Positions 32,391 through 39,444 of a stretch of DNA of 64,000 bases are shown here, piece by piece. The first letter of the stretch is position 1. Each line of letters opens with the position of its first letter. The DNA comes from Desulfobacula sp. (GTDB lineage: Bacteria > Desulfobacterota > Desulfobacteria > Desulfobacterales > Desulfobacteraceae), in NCBI GenBank assembly GCA_023701135.1, contig JAMPXP010000002.1, forward strand, positions 124,001-188,000, written 5' to 3'. Both the position numbers and the translations under genes were made by a program. The notes below the pieces were generated by a model. The model did no database searches. It saw nothing but the letters and a program-made list of their open reading frames with translations, and had not been told where the DNA came from.

Positions 32391-33293
32391 CTAAAAATAG
32401 TCCTCTGCACTGATGATAAGTTCCTGGGCCTGTTTTTGGGCCCAGGTATTGACTAGGGTATATCCCGGGACCCGGGGGTCGGCGGCAAGGACCTCCCGGA
32501 GCAGTTGATCGTGAAGCTCCCGGTCAAATATAGTTCTTGCATAAAGCTTGGCATAGAGAACCTTGACCATCAGGTTCTTGCCCCGGGACAGAAGAACGGC
32601 TTTTTCAAAATGCGCCTTTCCCTCTTCCGGCCTGCCGCCCATGGAAGGCGGCAGAAAGGTGGATAAGGTGCCCAGATAAAGGTGGGCCGCCCCGTCCCGG
32701 TAGGTCTCTTCCAGTTCGATCACCCGCTGCATGATCAGTTCGATATGAGAAATATCGGCAATGGCATTGAGATTGTTTTTATTGGCCATGATCCAGGACG
32801 CCCAGGCATTGCCCAGGGCAAACAGAACCGGGACCTCCTTTTGTTTCATCCGGGAAAGAATAATTTTCAGCTCATCAAAGGACCGGGATCTGAGATCGCA
32901 GGCCTCCTTTTTTTCAAGGCACACCGCTTTACCGGCATAATCCAGGGCCTTATCCGCCATTTTCCGGGACCTTTCCTGGTCTTTCACAAAAACATCTGCA
33001 TAGGCCGTGTATAAAAGGGCTGCCGTGGAGAGCAGGTCTGAATTCTTTGGGTCTTTGGCAATGAGGCTGTCGATCATGAGCAGATAGGCCGGGGCCCCGC
33101 TTTCCACCAGGGAGAGATCATCATTGTTCAATATGGTCTGGGAAAGATGTCCCATCATGTCTGAGGTGGCTGATTTCACCATCATGGCGCACCCGGAAAG
33201 GGAAAAAACGCCCATGACAGCTACCCACAGCAGGGCGGCAGCAGACATCAAAGATTTTCCGTCACGGGTCCATGGTCGGCCGAAAATCATCAT
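32391..33293 (-). CDS. tatT: TatT-type TPR lipoprotein of a TRAP transporter
   Basis: Periplasmic lipoprotein resembling TatT (Tp0956) of Treponema pallidum, which forms a trimer with tetratricopeptide-like repeats around a pore and binds the DctP-like partner TatP. The 300-aa product has a signal peptide ending in the lipobox LSGC, then helical repeats including LLSTAALLYTAYADVFVKD, VPVLFALGNAWASWI, AHLYLGTLSTFLPPSMGGRP and KVLYAKLYARTIFDRELH. I start at ATG 33293, 11 nt after AAGGA. It ends 2 bp before dctP starts. The combination suggests outer-membrane-linked capture of a hydrophobic or scarce ligand. Confidence 0.85.
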   Translation of the reverse strand: MMIFGRPWTRDGKSLMSAAALLWVAVMGVFSLSGCAMMVKSATSDMMGHLSQTILNNDDLSLVESGAPAYLLMIDSLIAKDPKNSDLLSTAALLYTAYADVFVKDQERSRKMADKALDYAGKAVCLEKKEACDLRSRSFDELKIILSRMKQKEVPVLFALGNAWASWIMANKNNLNAIADISHIELIMQRVIELEETYRDGAAHLYLGTLSTFLPPSMGGRPEEGKAHFEKAVLLSRGKNLMVKVLYAKLYARTIFDRELHDQLLREVLAADPRVPGYTLVNTWAQKQAQELIISAEDYF

Positions 33294-33495
33294 GCAGGGC
33301 AAGTCCTTTATCGGTTTGGGCGTCTCAATCCCGGTAAATCCATATCGATCTGGAAATTATCTTGTTTATGGAAAAAATGCAACTAGGATTCACCGTCTAA
33401 TTATTTTTAAATACAGCCACATAGGGCTTGCTTTTTTTCCATGAACAGGACACCTTGCCAAGGGTATGACCCTGCATGGGGTTTCAGGGGGAAAG

Positions 33496-34371
33496 ATGGG
33501 CCATTTACTGGGGATAGGATTAATATTGATTTCAGCCGCCTGCTTCGGCGCCATGGCCATTTTCGGCAAATTTGCCTCTGCCTCGGGCATCTCCACCCAT
33601 TCCCTCCTGTTTTTCAGATTTCTCATCGCCGCCCTGGTCATGACCCCCATTGCCCTGTTGCAGAAAAGAAAATTTCCCAGGGGCCGGGACCTGGCCATCC
33701 TCATGGCCATGGGTTTCATCGGATACGCGGGCGTTTCCTTCTGCTATTTCACGGCTCTGAACCATATTTCACCGGGGCTTCTGGCCATCCTCCTGTATTT
33801 ATACCCGGTCATGGTGGCCGGCCTGTCCTTTTTTTTCCTGAAGGAATCCTTTACAAGAAATAAAGTCCTGGCCCTGGTCCTGGCCGTTTCCGGGGCCGTC
33901 CTGGTCATCGGTCTGGATACGGGGGGAAACCGGACCGGGGTCCTTCTGGGAATCGGCGCGGCAGTGATTTATGCCTTTTACAACGTCGCCGGCGGCAGGG
34001 TCATGGGCAGGAACGACGCCTTTACCGCCAGCCTGGTGGTCATCGCCTCCTCCGGGTGTTTCTATTTGATCTATAATCTCAAGGCCGGGTTTTTCATCCC
34101 CGGCCCCGGCATGGCCTGGCTCCACATCCTTGCCATTGCCGTCCTTTCCACGGCCCTTGCCATTTATACCTATTTTCTGGGCATGAAACTGGCCGGGGCC
34201 GTGAACGCTTCCATGCTGTCCACCTTTGAACCGGTCACCACGGTGGGCCTCGCCGCCGTCTTCCTGGGGCAGCCCATCGGTTGGATGCAGGCGGCGGGCA
34301 CGGCCCTGATTCTTTCCTCGGCCATCCTCGTGGCTCTCCGGCCGAAAACAGATTTTGGTACAGATTGTTAA
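33496..34371 (+). CDS. EamA/DMT family transporter
   Basis: Inner-membrane drug/metabolite transporter, 291 aa with ten predicted helices formed by two EamA repeats. Visible pieces are GIGLILISAACFGAMAIFGK at the N-terminus, AILLYLYPVMVAGLSFFFL near residue 102, and ASMLSTFEPVTTVGLAAVFL with GQPIGWMQAAGTALILSSAI near the C-terminus. I chose ATG 33496 because GGGGGAAAG lies directly upstream. Its stop codon falls inside a long inverted repeat. Substrate unknown. Confidence 0.87.
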   Translation: MGHLLGIGLILISAACFGAMAIFGKFASASGISTHSLLFFRFLIAALVMTPIALLQKRKFPRGRDLAILMAMGFIGYAGVSFCYFTALNHISPGLLAILLYLYPVMVAGLSFFFLKESFTRNKVLALVLAVSGAVLVIGLDTGGNRTGVLLGIGAAVIYAFYNVAGGRVMGRNDAFTASLVVIASSGCFYLIYNLKAGFFIPGPGMAWLHILAIAVLSTALAIYTYFLGMKLAGAVNASMLSTFEPVTTVGLAAVFLGQPIGWMQAAGTALILSSAILVALRPKTDFGTDC

Positions 34372-34393
34372 TTGAATTGACAATCTGTACCAA
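34355..34393 (+). terminator. 14-bp perfect inverted repeat at the end of the EamA gene
   Basis: TTGGTACAGATTGT (34355-34368) and ACAATCTGTACCAA (34380-34393) are perfect reverse complements around an 11-nt loop, followed by TTGATTTTT. The EamA stop codon lies in the loop. It may act as a terminator, though the stem is AT-rich; it also marks the left edge of the accessory island. Confidence 0.55.
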
Positions 34394-34441
34394 TTGATTT
34401 TTCCTCCCGGAGCAGACGGAAAGCGCCGCCAAGGGTTTTGA

Positions 34442-34983
34442 GTCATAAAGAAACCCATTTACAGGGTCTTGGCCGTCTTCCCGGACATGACCGGGTTTTC
34501 ACCCCGCAATCTCAAATACATGCGCAAACTTGCCGAATCCTGGCCGGACCCATCAATTGTACAACGCACCGTTGCACAAATTCCCTGGCGCAGCAATCTG
34601 ACCCTGCTGGATAAACTGAATAATCCGGAAATCCGGCTGTGGTACGCAGAAAAAACCCGCGCCGCGAGGCTGAACTGGAACAGAAACTCATTGACCATAT
34701 CCAGCGGTTTCTGCTGGAGCTGGGCAATATCAGCCAACTCAATTTTTATCTCAATGTGGTGGATGATCTTTTGCGGCATCCGGATGACAAACCGTCCATC
34801 GGCCTCCTGCTGGTCAGGGACAAAAACCGGACCGTGGTGGAATACGCCCTGGCCGGATACACCAAACCCATTGGCGTGGCCCAGCGGGAACGGCAAATCA
34901 CCCAATCCCTGCCCGATGAACTGAAATCCAGCCTGCCCACGGTGGAGGAGATTGAGGCGGAATTGGAAGGGGAATTGGGATGA
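34442..34983 (+). pseudogene. decayed YhcG/DUF1016 PDDEXK nuclease gene
   Basis: Three pieces of a DUF1016-family nuclease are visible. Frame one (34442-34650) reads FPDMTGFSPRNLKYMRKLAE, IVQRTVAQIPWRSNL and RLWYAEKT, the usual N-terminal DUF1016 region. A different frame (34650-34983) reads AELEQKLIDHIQRFLLELG, then jumps to QLNFYLNVVDDLLRHPDDKP and YALAGYTKPIGVAQ, the C-terminus. The start, a stretch between the two pieces, and the catalytic core that should lie between LLELG and QLNFYL are gone, and there is a frameshift. The gene cannot make an active nuclease. Family members are common in defence and mobile islands. Confidence 0.82.
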
Positions 34984-35147
34984 CTACACCGGGCTGGAAA
35001 ATCACAGCGCTGGGAGATGCTGGCGTGATTCTAATTGAAATATATTTACAGTCTTCTAAGATATTGATATGGATTTCCAGAATGTATCTTAATATTTGGC
35101 CGGATAGCATTCAAATTCATATGATACACGGAACCACACATTAACTG

Positions 35148-35154
35148 GTTAGGT
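35148..35154 (+). other. GTTAGGT core site at the left edge of the DUF4238 cassette
   Basis: This heptamer fits the integron recombination consensus GTTRRRY exactly and stands 23 bp before the DUF4238 start codon, where the left boundary of a gene cassette is expected. No full attC could be folded directly to its left. Confidence 0.4.
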
Positions 35155-35176
35155 GAGAAAAGACAACACAATACCA

Positions 35177-36124
35177 ATGGCTTTAGATCATTACATTTCC
35201 CAAGTTCATCTTAAAAATTTTTATTCTCCTCAGTTAGGCGAAAAAATGTATGCAATAAGGAAATCTGATCAAAAATTATTCACTCCAAACTCAAAGTCTG
35301 TATGCAGAATCCAAGAAGGAAGTACGAATAAGTATCTTCATGATGAGCGAATCATTGAAGAGTTCTTAAAAGAGATTGAACCCAAATACAATGTATCAGT
35401 ATCGAAAGCACAGAACGGTGATTTCAACTTAGAAAGCATCTATGTGATCGCTGGCTTCTTATCCTACGTTATTTCTTGCTCTCCCGGCGGTATGCGAATC
35501 CAATCAGAGCGATTTAAAAGTTCAGTAGAAGAAAGCTCAAACATATTAGATAAAACAAAAGCCTTCCCTCCACCCCCAAGGGTGTTGGGTGGAGAGACAT
35601 TTACAGAACTGTTGGAAAGCGGGCATATCTTTATCAATATTGATAAAAAGTACCCACAGGCACATGGGATAGCCTCTATTCTATCAGTTGTTGCAACTTT
35701 CGGTAATTCACATTGGGAAGTCCTTTCAAATCCCTATTCTGATAGTCCATTTTTTACTAGTGATTATCCTGTTGCTATAGAACTTTCAAAAAATCCAATG
35801 GTGTTTAATAGAATTTTTCCACTAACTCCAACGCTCGCAATCAAAATTAACCCGAATATACATGTGGATAGAGAAAACCCGGATTTTGAATTCCGAGATT
35901 TTTCATACAAGAAGATCTCGCTTTCTCGCCATCAAGTTAGGGCAATTAATCAACTGCTTGTACGTTGTGCTGAATCTGTAGTTTTTTTCAGTCGGATGGA
36001 ACCTTGGGTCCCCGGTTTCGTAAAAAAGAATTCAGGCTATCGAATTGAACCTAAAACACATAAAATACCTAATGGTAATGGGACATTGATGTGGTTTACG
36101 CAAGAAATTACAAGGAACACCTAG
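35177..36124 (+). CDS. DUF4238 domain protein, probable integron cassette gene
   Basis: A 315-aa protein of the DUF4238 family (HYISQVHLKNFYSP at the N-terminus, FFTSDYPVAIEL near residue 195, FPLTPTLAIKIN near 215). Function is unknown; no membrane segment or signal is seen. The gene is clearly more AT-rich than its neighbours and uses codons unlike them, a sign of transfer. It is framed by a GTTAGGT core site and an attC-like fold, the layout of an integron cassette. I chose the ATG at 35177 because the family begins there; a GTG 24 bp upstream is an alternative. Confidence 0.75.
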   Translation: MALDHYISQVHLKNFYSPQLGEKMYAIRKSDQKLFTPNSKSVCRIQEGSTNKYLHDERIIEEFLKEIEPKYNVSVSKAQNGDFNLESIYVIAGFLSYVISCSPGGMRIQSERFKSSVEESSNILDKTKAFPPPPRVLGGETFTELLESGHIFINIDKKYPQAHGIASILSVVATFGNSHWEVLSNPYSDSPFFTSDYPVAIELSKNPMVFNRIFPLTPTLAIKINPNIHVDRENPDFEFRDFSYKKISLSRHQVRAINQLLVRCAESVVFFSRMEPWVPGFVKKNSGYRIEPKTHKIPNGNGTLMWFTQEITRNT

Positions 36125-36191
36125 CAAAACGCTTTGCTCGGAAATGTGCTCCTCCTTGCTCCACACATTCCGGTAAGCTTCATCGTTAGAA
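36119..36191 (+). repeat. attC-like recombination site (59-base element)
   Basis: The segment right after the DUF4238 stop folds like an attC. CTAGC (36121) faces GTTAG (36185-36189) with one mismatch, GCTT faces AAGC, and CGGAAATGTG faces CACATTCCG with one extra unpaired A, around a central loop. The short mismatched spacers and extrahelical base are typical of attC strands recognised by integron integrases. No integrase gene is in the window. Confidence 0.6.
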
Positions 36192-36210
36192 CAGGTAAAG
36201 GAATAAAAGA

Positions 36211-37299
36211 ATGAAGACGGAAGGGAAGTCAAAGGGAACATGGATTCATCGTTTTGCCATACGGTTGTTCACCCTCGTTCTTGCGGTGCTGATCTTCTGG
36301 GTGCTTGGCTTTTTTGTGGACGACATCCGATCCGTCCGCGGCCCCAGCTATGACACCATCGAGAAAAAATATCAGGACAAGGACCTTGTGGCAAATCGCA
36401 TGGCGCTTGAAAAGCAGATCGCGGACCTGACCCGTCAGATTGAAAACCAGACGGAGCAACAGCGGGTGGTGGGCGACAGTTCCCGCAATTTGCAGCAAAC
36501 GATCAACCAGCTTATCGAACTCCGGAAACTCGGCATGCAGAAAAGCATTGCCTTCTCCGAAACGGAACAGGCGAATTTCACGAGCAGCCTGAACCTCTTT
36601 CTGGACAACCAGCAGAAATACCAGGAGTTGAGCCGGACGATATCGGACATGATAGATCGGAAGCAGGGGCTGGTCCGGGAGAAGGAACAGGCGGAACAAG
36701 AAATCAAAAAGCAAGGGCAGCCGGCCAGGGATGAGTTCGACACCCTCAGCCGGAAACACCGGCTCAAGCTCGCCTTTCTTCAACTGGCGATTCTGTTGCC
36801 GATTCTCGCCGTGGCTGCGGTGGTCATCATCAAAAAACGTTCCAGCATCTATTTCCCGCTGTTTCTTGCCTTCGGCGCAGCAACCCTGATCAAAGTCGGG
36901 CTCGTGGTTCACGAGTATTTCCCCAGCAAATACTTCAAATATATCCTCATCGGCGGCCTTTTGATTGTGGTGGCGCGGCTGTTGATCTATTTCATCCGCA
37001 CCATTGCGTTTCCAAAAACCCAGTGGCTGGTCAAACAGTACCGGGAGGCATACGAGCGGTTTCTGTGTCCGGTGTGTGAGTATCCCATCAGAATCGGCCC
37101 GCGTCGTTTTCTGTTCTGGACCCGCCGGACGGTCAACAAGATTGTGGTGCCGGGTGATGGCGGCGTTCCGGAAGAAAACTACACTTGCCCGTCCTGCGGC
37201 TGCAACCTGTTCGAGGAATGCCCGTCTTGTCATCAGGTCAGGCATGCGATGCTTCCAAACTGCTCGCACTGCGGCGCCGAAAAGGAAATCAACGCCTGA
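36211..37299 (+). CDS. membrane protein with coiled coil and C-terminal zinc ribbons, unknown function
   Basis: A 362-aa protein I do not recognise. It has one N-terminal transmembrane helix (about 16-36), a long charged coiled-coil region (about 50-180: repeated Glu/Gln/Lys heptads such as EKQIADLTRQIENQTEQQ), then a cluster of three hydrophobic helices (about 188-270). The C-terminus has Cys pairs: CPVCEYP near 286 and CPSCGCNLFEECPSC with CSHCG near 325-356, fitting two zinc ribbons. It begins 20 bp after the attC-like site but has neighbour-like GC content. It may be a second cassette or resident gene. Confidence 0.65.
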   Translation: MKTEGKSKGTWIHRFAIRLFTLVLAVLIFWVLGFFVDDIRSVRGPSYDTIEKKYQDKDLVANRMALEKQIADLTRQIENQTEQQRVVGDSSRNLQQTINQLIELRKLGMQKSIAFSETEQANFTSSLNLFLDNQQKYQELSRTISDMIDRKQGLVREKEQAEQEIKKQGQPARDEFDTLSRKHRLKLAFLQLAILLPILAVAAVVIIKKRSSIYFPLFLAFGAATLIKVGLVVHEYFPSKYFKYILIGGLLIVVARLLIYFIRTIAFPKTQWLVKQYREAYERFLCPVCEYPIRIGPRRFLFWTRRTVNKIVVPGDGGVPEENYTCPSCGCNLFEECPSCHQVRHAMLPNCSHCGAEKEINA

Positions 37300-37357
37300 A
37301 AATCCTGTGACGTCCGGGCATGGCAAAACCGCCGGTCAACGGATCAATGCGCCAGGA

Positions 37358-37401
37358 GAGGCGGCAAGGGTGTCCAGCAGGGAAAGGGTTTCGGGATAGG
37401 G
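37358..37401 (-). pseudogene. 44-bp remnant of a HAD phosphatase gene
   Basis: These 44 bases match 39809-39852, inside the intact HAD gene of the phenol operon, with 40 identities. In the same orientation they read PYPETLSLLDTLAAS against PYPDTLSLLGTLAAS in the intact gene. The remnant abuts the stop codon of idi. It marks a lost HAD copy or a recombination scar at the border between the accessory island and the operon. Confidence 0.7.
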
Positions 37402-37402
37402 T

Positions 37403-37954
37403 CTACCCGCTATCTCTTAAGGCATATTGGCCTGAGGCCAGGATCAGGGTCTCTTCCACACACCAGGGGGAATAGAGATGGGGTCGGCAGAGTGTTTCTT
37501 CAAGCCATTGCTTCCAGCCGATCCATTGTACAGCATGGATTTCATCCGGGTTGGGGGTTACGGAACCGCTGCAATAAGCCATATAGATGGGACAGATTTC
37601 GTTTTCCATAATGCCGTCTTTTGAAAAACAATATCGGTAGTCAGATACTTTTTTAACAGCAACCGGTTCTATTCCCAGCTCGAACCGCGTTCGGCGGATC
37701 ACCGAATCTTCGTAGGATTCTCCGGGCAGGGGATGGCCGCAGCAGGAATTTGACCAGACCAGGGGCCAGGCTTTTTTTCCTGCTGACCTCTGCTGAATCA
37801 GCAGCTTTTTGGAAGCGCTGAAGAGAAAAAGAGAGAAAGCGCGGTGGAGGGGGGTATCTGATGAATGAACACGGGACTTTTTTTCAATGCCGACTTCCCT
37901 GTCTTTTTCATCCACCAGCACAACATATTCTTCAGGGTTCATAAAATCAGCCAT
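37403..37954 (-). CDS. idi: isopentenyl-diphosphate delta-isomerase, type I
   Basis: Nudix-fold enzyme that converts isopentenyl diphosphate to dimethylallyl diphosphate (DMAPP). The 183-aa protein carries LHRAFSLFLF near residue 37, the active-site Cys in WSNSCCGHPLPGE near 67-77, the RRTRFELGIEP Nudix segment, and the Glu pair in MENEICPIYMAY near 116. The start overlaps the riboflavin kinase-HAD gene by 8 bp, so it is translationally tied to the operon. In a UbiD/UbiX operon its likely purpose is to supply the prenyl donor for prenylated FMN rather than general isoprenoids; that purpose is inference. Confidence 0.92.
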   Translation of the reverse strand: MADFMNPEEYVVLVDEKDREVGIEKKSRVHSSDTPLHRAFSLFLFSASKKLLIQQRSAGKKAWPLVWSNSCCGHPLPGESYEDSVIRRTRFELGIEPVAVKKVSDYRYCFSKDGIMENEICPIYMAYCSGSVTPNPDEIHAVQWIGWKQWLEETLCRPHLYSPWCVEETLILASGQYALRDSG

Positions 37955-39053
37955 AGAGTTTCAGCACCCTGGGCAGATCGGAAATAGAATCAAGGATGCA
38001 ATCCGGGTTTTTCCGCAACAGATCTTCATGGTTGTCAAACCCGGTCAAAACCCCGATGGTTTTCATGCCCGCGGCTTTGCCGGCAACCATATCAACGGAA
38101 GTATCCCCCACATAGGCACAGACATCACCTTGAAGCCCCATTTTTTCACAGCAAAGAATCAAAGGATCCGGATAAGGCTTTTTCCGGGCGGCATCCCCGG
38201 CTGAAATCACTAGTTCCACAAGACCGTCAACCCCGGCCTGTTCCAGGATTTTCATCTTATCTTTTATGTTTTTCTGCGGGGTCGAGGTCACAATGCCGAT
38301 CCTGACACCGCAGGCATGAAGCAGCCGAAGCACGGCCCCGGTATTGGAAAACGGCCGGACGTTTTCCAAAAAAAACTCCGAATAAGCCTCCTCAATGATC
38401 TTCCAGGCCTTTGCTTTGGTTTCTTCCAGGGTTTTACCCGTTGCTGCCGTAAGGATTTCTTCCCATTGGAATGAGTCATTCTGTGCGGCCTTTAAAATCT
38501 TTAATCGCGGCACCTTTGGCAACCCCAAACGCTCCAGAGCGATTTCCACGATTCGGTAATAGGATTCAATGGAATCAATAAGGGTGCCATCAAGATCAAA
38601 GATTACCGCTTCCAGGTCAAAAAGAGGATAAGTCCCGGTCAGAGAAGCTTCCAATCCGCTGCAAAGCGTCACTTCCACCCGATCCCCGTCCGTCAGGGCC
38701 AGGATATCCCTGAGCCGCAACGGCGCCAGGATTTCCATGACATGGCGGCCGTGAATGGCCACATGATCATTTGGCCTGATCCATGCCCCTTTTACGGGAC
38801 CAATCCATACCGGCAAAGCCCGTGATGAACAAAAAGTCTCATCCGGCGGAACCAAGTCTTTCCATTCTTTGCTTGAAAGCGTGTCAAGACATTCAATATC
38901 ATCCGATTCAATCTCAAGATTGAGGGTTCCGGGAAAAGGGGTGAACCCGAATTTTTCCCTGCACCGCTTTATAACCCAGGGAAGCGCTGTAAAAAAAGCG
39001 GCCTTGTTTGCCCCTGAAAACACTTTGCCGGATATCACAACCATATTATTCAT
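37947..39053 (-). CDS. fusion: CTP-dependent riboflavin kinase (DUF120) + HAD phosphatase
   Basis: A two-domain protein of 368 aa. Residues about 1-135 match archaeal-type riboflavin kinase, which makes FMN using CTP: ISGKVFSGANKAAFF, the diagnostic GFTPFPGTLNLEIE, and HGRHVMEILAPLRLRDIL with DGDRVEVTL. Residues about 150-368 are a HAD phosphatase with intact VIFDLDGTLIDS, IGIVTSTPQKN, the Lys in ARKKPYPDPLIL and YVGDTSVDMVAG. I use ATG 39053; the frame is open 13 codons further up. A kinase and phosphatase in one chain next to UbiX suggest FMN supply plus a dephosphorylation step (possibly DMAPP to DMAP). The phosphatase substrate is not known. Confidence 0.88.
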   Translation of the reverse strand: MNNMVVISGKVFSGANKAAFFTALPWVIKRCREKFGFTPFPGTLNLEIESDDIECLDTLSSKEWKDLVPPDETFCSSRALPVWIGPVKGAWIRPNDHVAIHGRHVMEILAPLRLRDILALTDGDRVEVTLCSGLEASLTGTYPLFDLEAVIFDLDGTLIDSIESYYRIVEIALERLGLPKVPRLKILKAAQNDSFQWEEILTAATGKTLEETKAKAWKIIEEAYSEFFLENVRPFSNTGAVLRLLHACGVRIGIVTSTPQKNIKDKMKILEQAGVDGLVELVISAGDAARKKPYPDPLILCCEKMGLQGDVCAYVGDTSVDMVAGKAAGMKTIGVLTGFDNHEDLLRKNPDCILDSISDLPRVLKLYG

Positions 39054-39387
39054 GTTGATTTTTCTGAAACCATTTCTTTTTTTGAAAATCATCCGGAGTT
39101 AAGGCTTCCCTCTGACCGATCATGGTATGCAGCCGCTTTAAAATCTCATGATCTTTTTCAAGAAAGGCCTCAAAGGAACTGATGGTCCGGTTCAAAGTCA
39201 AGTCAAGCCGGGGCCGGATTTCTTTCATCACACCCTCAGGTAAAAGCCTGTAAGCCACAAAAAGATTTTCAGTCCAGATATCCAGGGCTTTTTGATCCAT
39301 CTCCGCCATACTTTTTTTCTGATACACATAGCCCTCAAGAGCGCCAATGGATGCGGAAAATTCATAAAGCTGAGTATATATATGCAT
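39046..39387 (-). CDS. small protein of unknown function in the phenol operon
   Basis: A 113-aa charged, mostly helical protein with no Cys, signal or membrane segment that I can see; I do not recognise a family. Features include YEFSASIGALEGYVYQKK near residue 8 and LDLTLNRTISSFEAFLEKDH near 67. Its end overlaps the start of the riboflavin kinase-HAD gene, and it follows the HAD gene by 57 bp. That gap contains a long T/A homopolymer tract on the coding strand side and no good ribosome-binding site. Its fixed place between two phosphatases suggests a helper or subunit. Confidence 0.6.
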   Translation of the reverse strand: MHIYTQLYEFSASIGALEGYVYQKKSMAEMDQKALDIWTENLFVAYRLLPEGVMKEIRPRLDLTLNRTISSFEAFLEKDHEILKRLHTMIGQREALTPDDFQKKKWFQKNQHE

Positions 39388-39444
39388 GCTTTTTTTCTTT
39401 TTTTTTTAAAACCTATCGGATACCCCGACCTGTGTCAAGTCGGA

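Noticed and set aside
34984-35147. A complete attC to the left of the DUF4238 cassette
   Set aside because: Only the GTTAGGT core fits; no matching left-hand box with the expected stem could be drawn in this stretch.
36229-37326. A 365-codon open frame antisense to the zinc-ribbon membrane protein
   Set aside because: The plus-strand frame has transmembrane helices, a coiled coil and paired CxxC motifs; the antisense product has no recognisable feature.
37300-37402. A second attC site behind the zinc-ribbon protein gene
   Set aside because: I found no R/L-box pairing here; the only structure is the HAD-gene remnant, so a two-cassette array is not supported.
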